From assembly GCA_903813345.2 (NCBI GenBank), contig CAIIXF020000001.1, forward strand, positions 26,151,915 through 26,215,914: a stretch of 64,000 nt of DNA, read 5' to 3'. Under the pieces are notes generated by a model. That model did no database searches and was not told the origin of the DNA. It saw nothing but the letters and a program-made list of their open reading frames with translations. The number at the start of each line of letters is the position of its first letter. Positions within the stretch are counted from its first letter, which is position 1. Positions 54,851-64,000 of the stretch are shown in pieces. The DNA comes from Owenia fusiformis. Taxonomy: Eukaryota > Annelida > Polychaeta > Sabellida > Oweniidae. The translations under genes were made by a program, and so were the position numbers.

Positions 54851-55343
54851 CCGTATTATCTCTATTAAACGCACACTCTCTAATAAACGCACACCCGACT
54901 TTTTGTCCCAGGTTAGAAAGTCCTGTCCAGATAATATTGAGATCTGACGAAGCTCTAAATAAAAAAAACATTGTGGGCGATAATGGAGTATTTTCACCGT
55001 TCGTTAAAATAATGCATCATGATTCATGACGTCACGATTTCCCATCATGCAACGTAAGAAATTTCTTCAGGTGTTCGTGTAAATAACACACAATAATGTA
55101 TTTATATACTAAATTTGTCGTCTAGGAGCTCACAATTCAAGGTAAAAACATAACATATAGCATATTCTCTCTAATAAACGCACATATCTACTATATTTGA
55201 TCGATTTAAGGTATAGAAGTAAATTTTCACCTATTATCGCCCACCATCATAATTTTTTAGAATTCCCGGGGATTTAGCTGCTTGAAACCTCTCCCCCACG
55301 GGAATTTGCTAAGCGCACTGTGCGTTTAATAGAGATAATACGG
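54851..55343. mobile_element. TIR element, TA-flanked, CCGTATTATCTC ends
   Basis: CCGTATTATCTCTATTAAAC with GCACA and TGTGCGTTTAATAGAGATAA with TACGG are perfect inverted repeats of 25 bases, flanked by TA. The motif CTCTAATAAACGCACA recurs internally (54887 and 55167). About 493 bases and no transposase frame: a mariner-type MITE. Confidence 0.88.
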
Positions 55344-55491
55344 TATGTAATCTTCAACAAATCTAAAACAAAATGCTAACAAAAAGTGTACATGTACTAT
55401 ATATACTGTATGTGATATAAAAGAAGAGATGGAAAGCCAGAACTACATGTACGATTTATATTGAACCATAATGTTATCTTTGTTGTTTCAG

Positions 55492-55552
55492 AGACGAGGT
55501 GGTATATCATACGACCGAACAGATGAGAGGGCCATCTATGTCAGAATGTTAG
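55492..55552 (+). CDS. Second exon of the unrecognised gene
   Basis: TTGTTTCAG acceptor, then RRGGISYDRTDERAIYVRML plus one base, then a GTTAGT donor. It starts phase 0 and ends phase 1, matching the exons at 47785-47907 and 63790-63879. The joined protein reads ...ICKPRFE-RRGGISYD..., with a charged, soluble character. Not recognised. Confidence 0.6.
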
Positions 55553-55559
55553 GTTAGTC

Positions 55560-57540
55560 CTTTTAGCACTTATTTGTTATTTCTTACCATTGTTGTAAAG
55601 TAACCTTTACCTACAACAGTTGCAGAAATACTTTTTATACTGCTATACCTAATGCACACTACTTGCTATTATATTATTTGGACCCATTTCAATGCAAACT
55701 TGTATTGAGCTACTTTATTCAAAATGGTCACTCAAACAGCTTAGCATTGCAGGTATAGGAAAATATCCCATATACATGTATATTGAGAACATATGAATCT
55801 AGACAGAATATATAGTACAGTTCATACATGATGTATTATGCTTTTTAAGATTCCCCAGATTTTTAAGCAATCTAAATCACAAAATCTTGAATATATTTTC
55901 TTTTGAATTTGCAAAGAATACGAAAAAACCCTCAGTGCCACTCACCCAATGATTTCATGATGAACTAATTCTGTTGATCAACAGATTCATATGCCCTATA
56001 GACTAGATGCGAGTAGAAATAATCTTGATTTGCGTCATTAAATATTCAAAATTCAGTCAAACTGATGTCATATTTGAAATCAGCAGTTTTCTAGTTTGGG
56101 GAGATTACCCATAGGCCCCATGTTATAAAATCACAAAAAGTGAAATATCTTTTCTTGTATTGGACGGATAGCATTTTCTTTTACAGGACATATTTTAATT
56201 TGCATAACTATTAGATACATAAGGGTATTTGTGTGACCTGAAAGTTCTATATTAAATTAATTACGCAATTTTGTTTTTATACCCACACGCTAAATAAAAC
56301 AATGACACCATCAGAAGTATATTCGATCTTTGTCTTTGCTTTAATGGTCTTTAATATACTGAGTATAATCAAGAAAAGCTTGTACAATTAACAATAAAAT
56401 TCGGAAACGAGTACTATAGATTTGCTTTTGGACACTGAACCGATTGACCTTGATAATAGCGACATGTCTTCTTTGGTCAACTGTTTTCAACTTTACTCTA
56501 TAATGTAATTTGAAGATGAGTAATTTTATTCTGTTGTTGCATCGATGTTGCAGTCTGTAGTGCGGTAAGATTGGAACGAAAATGTTGAAAGTCGATTGAA
56601 ATTATTTTTTTTCAATATGGCGACTCATCAACTGATCATGTGACCTTTTCTTCTTAAAAAAAAATCTGTTATATAAAGATAAATAGGAGATCAATCATTT
56701 CTGATGATTTTTTCTGTACTCCTGTACAGGAATATGAACAAATATATCAATTGAAAAATAGGTGTGAAAATCCCCATGTTAAACCTATGGGGGAAAACAA
56801 GGAAGTGTGAACTTTCTACTATACCCGCCATGCTATCTGACCTGAACAAGTCACCTGGTGGTGAAACTGGTAACTACCTACTTGCATCCGAGTTTTATTG
56901 TATTATAGATCATACTTATTCATGTTATCTTGATAATTTGACCTACTTTTGCAATATGACCCATTTTTTCAACTTGACATATTTTTTAATTTTCCAACGA
57001 AATATGACAAAAAATGATGAACATGAAAAGATGTTTTCAAAAAGTATACCCTTCATCTGATGCATGAATAACCTTATTGAATCAATAAGTAAATCCATTG
57101 AATGGTACCATTTTTCTAGTATAACTGCACAGTAAATGCTAGGATTGGACCCACGTTGCGATATATACAATTAAGCTGCTTTGTTTCATTTAATTTGATG
57201 ACTGTGCTACTGTGCAGTCGTTCATTAACCTTGATTATTATTATGATATATGCTTCTTAATACTTATTAACCTACATATTTAATGTAATATCTCCATTCA
57301 TTCCATAATACTACCATTTTTCCAGGGAAATATGAAGGAATATAAAATCATATTGAAACGTATTACACAAAAAATCATATTTCTTCGGGAAAAAAATTGT
57401 ATTGGAGCGTATTACATGAAAAAATCATATTGTCCCCGGGAAAAAATCATATTGGAGCATATTAACCTATTTTGGTTTCCCTGTTATTTTTTCCTGGTTA
57501 TTTGCATTATCCAAATGTAGCATTTTAGAGGTGTGTATTA
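55560..57540. other. Intron sequence with scattered repeats
   Basis: TAGACTAGATGCGAGTAGAA near 55999 matches 21135. A short direct repeat (TCATATT..GGGAAAAAA..ATATTGGAGC) lies near 57390-57460. No gene seen. Confidence 0.4.
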
Positions 57541-57551
57541 TGGAATAAATA

Positions 57552-57734
57552 GGTTATTTCTGGTCGGGATTGAATATGGGTTTTATTCATCGGAAAATAT
57601 GATATTGACCTTGGGCTATATGATATTGACCGAGGGAGCGCAGCGACAGAGTGTCAATATCATATTACCCTTCAGTCAATATCATATTGTCCCTCGGAAT
57701 AAAACCCATATTCAATCCCTCCCAGTAAATAACC
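57552..57734. mobile_element. Fold-back element 4
   Basis: GGTTATTTCTGGTCGGGATT with GAATATGGGTTTTATTC pairs with GAATAAAACCCATATTCAAT with CCCTCCCAGTAAATAACC. The centre has mirrored GATATTGACC / GTCAATATC units. Same architecture as the elements at 21671 and 23193. Confidence 0.8.
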
Positions 57735-57739
57735 AATAT

Positions 57740-58975
57740 ATAAAGGTGTGATATGCATGATCCTTGAATGAAACCTGTTGTTTGATTTTTCTTCTTTAAA
57801 GTCCCCGTCTAAAGTTTGAAAATATTTTTTTATCATTCATTTACTATTTGTCAGGATTTAAAAAGTGGTTTTAGAGATTTCTGAACAAAACAAATTTTTG
57901 AAAAAAAAGTTGTGAGCATTTCATTTCTCAAATATTCAAATTTCCCGCCATTTTTCAAAAAAAGTTGAAATTTCTTAATCATCAAATATTTCTTAATGCA
58001 TTTCAAAAAAGATTATCTTTTTAACACCAATGCAAAGATTGAACAAAGGACACACTATTTCAATAATAAAATGCCATATTTAATGGGCCACTTCAATGTT
58101 TTAGCATATCAAAAATATTTTGAAACATTAGTGATGTCACTAAGGTACCAAAAACTTTTTGAAAAAAATTGAAATTTTTTTTTCGATGTCAATCTTTTCC
58201 AAATATGTTAGACTTTCATAAAAAAACAATGTTGATTGTCTAACCAGGTCAAAAGGAAGAATAAATTATGTTTTAGATATCATTGTACCATTGGTTTCTA
58301 TGAGAACTAAAATTTTGAAATGCATTTTTCTCAGAACCATTTTCATGCACTGATAAGTTCATTTCTCGCTTATTTATGAACCGATTTTCTTAATTTTTTC
58401 GGCAAAAAACATGGGAGGATGAATGCTATACATTGGTATGAATTGTGGCTAATTAGAAGATATGAGTGACCTCTAAAAGTTGGTTTTGAATAAATTCACA
58501 AATTTTGGAACAAAAAGTCTATCAAAAATCACTTTTTGAAATTAAAAAAAAAAGTTTCACATATCACACTTTGATAACATTGGGTAAGACTACAATATAA
58601 GCCAAAGTGGTTTAAACTTTATATGGGGCCTTTAAAAGAAAGCTCTATATATCATGAAGGTGAAATTGGAGCGACCGAAACCTAATATGTCTCAAGATGT
58701 GATTGAGCTAGTCTTTTCTTTTTTACTATTACAAAAATCAAAAAAATGTCAGAAAATTTTGGTAATAGGATTGGGTTGGGCGAAAGACAAGGAAAGTACA
58801 TGTGTACTCAATGTTAAAGTATGAAGGTAGCTTTGATTGTTTTACTTTAATACTTAAAATGCTAAACTTAAACTACTGGATCACTATTGTTACAGTGCAA
58901 TCTTCAAAAGTGTCAATCAGCTCCTCAACAGTGGAGCGTTCTATACAAGAAAAATGCTAGCACCACTCAATTTTT
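57740..58975. other. AT-rich sequence, no gene
   Basis: Poly-A/T-rich, with many TTGAAA and TTTTGAAA runs. No frame, splice pair or TIR was supported. Confidence 0.4.
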
Positions 58976-58981
58976 TGATGA

Positions 58982-59491
58982 ATGGTCCTCCTTGACACAT
59001 CTTTAATCGCTATCATGTTGCTCTGCACCTGCATTTTGATTATAATTATGAGAGGATACAATAACTCTGATATTACTAACACTAGTTTTCCTTGTAATAA
59101 TCAATTGTCCTTTGAGTTTTATTCTCTCAACTATGAAGCTGTATCTTTATTGATAATCAATCAGTTAATTGTTGTCAAGCCTCAGTTTACCTGTGCTAGT
59201 GTAGAGAAGAGAATGATAACATCTGTAGTGATGCGTAATAACAGGCCTCTAGCTTGCTCTAAGGATTACATTGCAGATATATTGCCATCTTCAAGTAGTA
59301 CAACTAATATTATTCATACAGTCTCTTTGTGTCTTCTCATTCTAATCACATCTCTAATTTATTTGTACATATTAAGGGACTATACCAATATGCCTTACAG
59401 ATTGTTGTGTATGACGATATTATATAATTCATTTAGTGGCATATTGTTCAGTAATTTTCCACATCAGACAACAATAGGTAAGGTTACCTAA
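58982..59491 (+). CDS. Hydrophobic ORF, two or three membrane segments
   Basis: A 169-residue frame without introns opens with MVLLDTSLIAIMLLCTCILI, like a signal anchor. A polar Cys-containing region follows, then SLCLLILITSLIYLYIL and a second hydrophobic stretch ending SFSGILF. The last part recalls TM1-loop-TM2 of secretin/methuselah-like receptors, but no diagnostic motif is present. A GTAAGG donor near 59479 (T-I-G|GTAAGG) suggests it could be the 5' exon of a larger gene. It lies in an intron of the gene at 47785, same strand. It may be an ancient duplicate or a chance ORF. Confidence 0.35.
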   Translation: MVLLDTSLIAIMLLCTCILIIIMRGYNNSDITNTSFPCNNQLSFEFYSLNYEAVSLLIINQLIVVKPQFTCASVEKRMITSVVMRNNRPLACSKDYIADILPSSSSTTNIIHTVSLCLLILITSLIYLYILRDYTNMPYRLLCMTILYNSFSGILFSNFPHQTTIGKVT

Positions 59492-59499
59492 CTGTAATG

Positions 59500-60170
59500 A
59501 AGTCCAAAGATAAAATACCTGGGATTTAGAATCTCTTCTTTGATAATGGGGCATCAAAGTTCCATCAATGATCACTGTTGAATCCTGAAAATCTTGAAAG
59601 TAATGGGAATTGAGCGGGGGACATTGCACTTTTGTGTTTGAAAATTTTATGAAGAATTCAATGATGGTCTTACTTGAACAAAGATCAACAGTCAGCATGC
59701 AGGTATTCACCACATGCACTACTCGAAGTCTCAGGAGGTCATAGTGCATCATAGTTATGCTATGTCAGGGTCATGTTTAAAGGTCAAGGTCATAAGAAAT
59801 GCCATAGGCATATACAGTATGAGAGTTATCACCATATTTTATGATATTAAATGAATGAAAGGTCAATGTCAGATTTATTAAGAGGTCTTATAAGTAAGTA
59901 CAATAGAAGCCTAAAACGTGAGTTTATTGTACCCGGATTTTGGCCTCAATTGGCAACTTGAAAAATTTCTATCTTTCAAAATTGGGGTTTACCAAAATGG
60001 ACATTGTAATATAAAATATAACACATGTACATGTCATTCAATACAGGGCAAAGGTTTTTATACTTAAGCTTAATATCTGTCACTTTAATGACCACTTAAT
60101 AACTTTATCCTTCATGTTCTTATAGCAATTCATGCAGCAATTCAGCAGTTTTTGTATTTACTTTTTGCAA
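59500..60170. other. Spacer, nothing recognised
   Basis: The minus-strand frame at 59429-59752 has no domain; no repeat boundaries were found. Confidence 0.35.
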
Positions 60171-60175
60171 GTTTT

Positions 60176-60832
60176 CATTAACCTTTATTAGCATGCTGAC
60201 TTATTTCAGCAAATATATCCCACGCGACTGACTTATTTTTCAAAGAGTGCAAAAAATGATGTACCTAGACTTAATAATTAATATCTCAATAATTACTGAA
60301 TGAATCTGGATAAAAAAATTTACAAAGGGAAGATACACTGGCCTGGCTCATGAAAAAAAATTTCTCATGAATTTTTTCGTATATAAACACGACTGGGCAT
60401 AAATATACCATGAATACTCCTCCGGAACCCGCCGCTTCACCGCTGGGGAGATTCAATGTCTGGTCAGAATCCAAAACTGAATTTGCAGCGATCGAATGTT
60501 CAGCTTTTCAGTTCAGAAAATCGCAATCCATTTCCTCCACATTTTCGTTGTGATCGTATTTGGCCGCCATTTTGTACGATTTATTCACATACGACTAAAA
60601 CACTGTTTAAATTGTTGAATTGAGAAATATTTTTCGAAAAATCGAAAATTCTAAGTCAACAGGAAGTCACGTAAGGACTGAATAAATCGGGCAATCTAAT
60701 TGGATCATAAGAATGGCGGGAAAAAGTAAATTTTTGGAAAGTTTAAACTGAGTCGACCAGAGTCGCCGGCAGTTGCCGGGGATCGTTAAGCATGGGCGAC
60801 TCCTGTCGTCGGTAGCATGCTAAAGGTTAATG
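60176..60832. mobile_element. ~650-bp TIR element (CATTAACCTTTA..AGCATGCT)
   Basis: CATTAACCTTTATTAGCATG with CTGAC faces GTCGGTAGCATGCTAAAGGT with TAATG. One TIR has a 2-base insertion. The interior is more GC-rich than its surroundings (CCGCCGCTTCACCGC, GTCGCCGGCAGTTGCC), which supports a foreign origin. Confidence 0.7.
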
Positions 60833-61690
60833 CATGCCTAAGGATTTGGAAATGATGATGAAGCTATCAGGGGAATCAAGAGAAAGCTTGCTTTAACTGC
60901 ATTAAGCATATCGCTATAACCTTATAAATCCATTTGTGTTAAAGTAATCACATTTTCATATTTATCATATTATCGGCTGAATGAATAATTGACATACAGT
61001 AGATTGTAGATGGTATTCAGTATTATTCTATATATTTTAATTATTCATGCATTGGTAAACAATCGGTGTATTAGTTGTAATAAGTTTTGTATGAGTGAGG
61101 TCCTGGAATCTATTGTTCTATAGATGAACAAATATAGCCAAGCAGCAGCTTGATATTAGAACACAATTCCCACATTGAGTCAACTTCAAGCTTAGTGCTT
61201 ATCTATATAGTGTTCAGGAGGCAACAGTAAATAAATAATTTGTTTACATTCCAATATTTTTAAGATATGATTAACCTTTTAATTTAGTATTCCACATGAC
61301 AAGATGGAAGAGCAAGCAGAACAGTTAATCAAGTACATGTATGAGGAGAAAACTGTTCATCCGTTTGATTTTTTTATCATATTGGTAAGGTTTTTGTTGT
61401 GTCAGATAAACTGGAAGGTGGTCATTTTGGATTTTTTCAATATTATCATCATGATATATGAAAGCCATATTCAAGACTCTTTGCCTTGTTCCTTCTTTTG
61501 CTCAAATATTCATGAAAAGATCAAGATGAATAAATGAGGAATCCTGTCTTTATTTCTAACTACTAACTAAATTATTCCATACATAATTCCTTTTATTTCA
61601 AACTAATTTATTTCATATATAATTCCTCTTTATTTGAAACTACTGGTTGATTATTTCACATATAATTCAAACCAATAAGAAATGCTTGTA

Positions 61691-62299
61691 CAGTGCTGAT
61701 ATATAATAATTAAGGGTGCGTTTTCAAACTAAACAGGGTGCTCCTACCAAAATGAATTTGCCTACATACCCCCGAGACTCTTATCTGATAGATAGAATGC
61801 ACAAATAAAACAAAAGTTTTGCTATTATAGGTAAAAAGTTCTCTTGAAATTTCGAAGTGATTTTACCTGTTAATTCTGTCCATGGTCAGCCATTTTTGCG
61901 GAAGTTACACTGAAACGGAAACTCCATGAAACGAAACGAAATCACTAGAAAAAATATGGCACACATTGTGCGCATGTGCAGCAAAGTTTAAACCAATCAT
62001 ATTATTTGATTTTTTTGCGCACGTGAATTATTTGCTTCTGAGCACTTACAAGCTTACCACAATAAACAAACCTGGCAGAGACTACCCTTAGCCTACTTCA
62101 TTTTGGGGAAATTTCAGCTCAAACTCGTGACAAATGCATAATGCATACGCTGGTGTGAAGCCTTGGAGACACTAATTTTGGTAAATATGATTTATGGTGT
62201 ATACTTTTCTGCAGTTTGTGGGAGTTTGGGACATTAAATGTTAAAATTCAAGAAAATATGCCAATTAAACGACTGATCAATTAATATATACCAGCACTG
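61691..62299. mobile_element. ~610-bp TA-flanked TIR element (CAGTGCTG ends)
   Basis: CAGTGCTGATATATAATAAT and the right end TTAATATATACCAGCACTG are inverted with small differences. TA lies at 61689-61690 and 62300-62301. Mariner-type target preference; no transposase frame. Confidence 0.7.
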
Positions 62300-63400
62300 T
62301 AGTATGCATTCTTTTCAGTAGTAGAAAAGATCTAGCCTTTCATAAATAAGTGCAATTGGATGTTGAGCACTATTTAACTTTATTTGGCCTGATAATTTTT
62401 ATGATACTCATATCAGAATAAATACACAAATAATCAGGATTATGTCATATATACTGAATATGTGTATAAATGCTTCGGGATCTGTATTGATGTCAATTTG
62501 AAAAGGTTTTGAAAATCTTTAAAATTAAGTCAAAAGATAAATACATATATCTGAATTTGCTAGGTTAATAACAGCCAGTTCTTGCTCAGTCAGTATTTCG
62601 GTATATTAACTTGGCTCTGTTCTGCTCTCCTCTCTGATGGGTTGAATATGTTACCTTGATAGGTTTTAATGATTTATTGGTCAACCATTTGTAGCGGGGG
62701 AGAGAGGATGTCAAATGAACTAAGCATATTTTCTTCTACATTCTAATATCAGGACTCATTGTTACTGCCACTTTTTTTATGACCCACATTGGCTGTCGTT
62801 AAATGGTTCTGTAACAATTTCTATACTTTTGTGACTATTTGCAGGTTGTGATATTTTGTCATGTTATGCCTTGTTATATGCCGATGTAAAACGTACAGAT
62901 TGTTATCAATTGGGTATTTGCATTACTTGAATAAATACTTTTTATGCCAACCAATGTATTATTGTCATAAATAAGCACATTGCAAAATGATATATGCTCA
63001 GGAGTTGTGAAGTGGGGATGTTGACTTTTAATAAATGGGTATTGCACGTAAAGGAAACAGGTAAAATGTATTGCTTTGAAGGATGTGAACCCTCGTTTTA
63101 TGTTCATGACGTCTTTTCTGACCTCAAGTCAAAGTTAACAAGCGTTCCTGAAAGGTTCTTAAACATGCTTCATAAAAAAGTATTTGATTAGTTGTTGATG
63201 GGAAGTTTTTCAAAAATGCCCTTGGATGATTTATTGACTTGAGTTGTAGTTCAGGTGTATATGCAATTCAATGGAATCAGTAGCCATATGTAGTGATTAT
63301 TTTGATCTATTGATCTCAAGTCATGATTGAATACAAGTTCATGTTTAATTAGGTGAAATAAAAAAATGCGTGTATATTTTAAGTCATCCTCATAAAGCAT
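62300..63400. other. Intron sequence, no exon supported
   Basis: The frame at 62994-63191 is open but lacks splice or domain support. A GTGATATTTTGTCATGTTATG-like repeat near 62850 also occurs near 38120 and 63900. Confidence 0.4.
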
Positions 63401-63413
63401 GTTTGTATTTCGT

Positions 63414-63560
63414 CAATATTGAACCCCTTGTTACTATTGAATTACCCCCTTGTTACTGTTAAATTATTTAGTTGTTACTGTTGAATCTGTCTTGTTACTG
63501 TTAAATCACTCTTTTGATATTTCAATCAATAATTGAATCCCTCTTGTTACTGTTGAATCC
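63414..63560. repeat. Degenerate CTTGTTACTGTTGAAT tandem repeat
   Basis: CCTTGTTACTATTGAATT, CTTGTTACTGTTAAAT and CTTGTTACTGTTGAAT recur six to seven times with 20-30-base spacing. Confidence 0.8.
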
Positions 63561-63789
63561 TCTCTTCATATTTTTGTTGGTCTCTACATTTATTAACACA
63601 AGTACATGTTGCGTTGTGTTTTGGTTTATGACATTTATGGCTGGCGGATATTGAAAGAAAGGGGCTAAGGGGGGTATGCCACCTCCTAGGTATGTTTTAG
63701 CCAATGACAAGTTTTGTATCATACTCATACTAAAAAAGTTAGATCTCATTTTTCTTTTTTGTTAAATTATATTTTAATTGTGCTTTCAG

Positions 63790-63879
63790 GAGATGTTAAA
63801 CAAGGGCGACTACTCAAGAAACTAACACTGAAGGAACGTAGATGTTCATATTTTGAAGGAGACACAAAGATTCTCGATA
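63790..63879 (+). CDS. Third exon of the unrecognised gene
   Basis: TGCTTTCAG acceptor, then (G)DVKQGRLLKKLTLKERRCSY and FEGDTKILD, then a GTAAGT donor. Phase 1 on both sides, compatible with the exon at 55492. Basic and hydrophilic; the gene continues beyond the window. Function unknown. Confidence 0.6.
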
Positions 63880-64000
63880 GTAAGTCATTTTGAAATATCA
63901 ATGTGGTGAGTTTTTGCATGTTAATGCCTTGTTCGATTGTCAAGTATGGTAGACAAGGTTTCAAGGGAGGCAGAATAAGGCAGGAGTAAATAGTAGACTG

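Noticed and set aside
57800-58700. Search for an RNA gene or exon in the A/T-rich stretch
   Set aside because: Only homopolymer-rich sequence and no stable structure or splice pair that I could support by eye.

Overview
The window is AT-rich animal (metazoan) nuclear DNA. Short exons with GT-AG introns are separated by long introns full of small inverted-repeat transposons, minisatellites and a degraded LINE family. The mix of repeats (elements ending in GTAGCCAGG, mariner-like TA-flanked MITEs, jockey/CR1-like LINEs) and the receptor phosphatase suggest a marine invertebrate, possibly a mollusc or other lophotrochozoan. That assignment is inference; nothing in the sequence proves the taxon.

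Region 1 (about 1-15 kb, + strand) is an accessory, duplication-ridden stretch. It holds exon fragments of an unrecognised protein: an exon starting T-S-E-E-I-V present three times with its upstream intron, and a pair of exons sharing the motif VFKTRNSVLTVS. It also holds two C2H2 zinc-finger exons and four copies of a fragment resembling the tyrosine-recombinase-like fold. Three recombinase copies form a decaying ~600-bp tandem array and the fourth (to 10010) is frameshifted. The copies are followed by a 70-bp minisatellite (to ~5905) and a 2.8-kb minisatellite of 36-bp units (10045-12830).

Region 2 (15-25.6 kb) shows little sign of genes. It holds nested MITEs (a mariner-like element inside another inverted-repeat element), a ~1-kb long-TIR element, palindromic fold-back elements and a small zinc-finger fragment.

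Region 3 (25675-41998, + strand) is the clearest gene: a receptor-type protein tyrosine phosphatase of 22 exons, about 782 residues in its shortest form. It has a signal peptide, a tiny ectodomain, one TM helix and two tandem PTP domains. D1 keeps the catalytic Cys and Arg but has WSE instead of WPD, NSY instead of NRY, and Asn at the Q-loop position. D2 has Ser for the Cys and WPN for WPD. Two exon pairs look mutually exclusive: 30084-30160 / 31471-31550, and microexons 37169-37189 / 37760-37792. The end of the second large exon and its splice donor are amplified into a 41-bp tandem array.

Region 4 (42-64 kb) holds three copies of one LINE family (one nearly intact from the endonuclease C-terminus to the 3' end, two truncated copies in the opposite orientation). 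It also holds the first exons of a second + strand gene: 47785-47907, 55492-55552 and 63790-63879, phase-compatible and product not recognised. A hydrophobic ORF at 58982-59491 and many TIR elements complete the region. No bacterial operon, CRISPR array, rRNA or tRNA was recognised.
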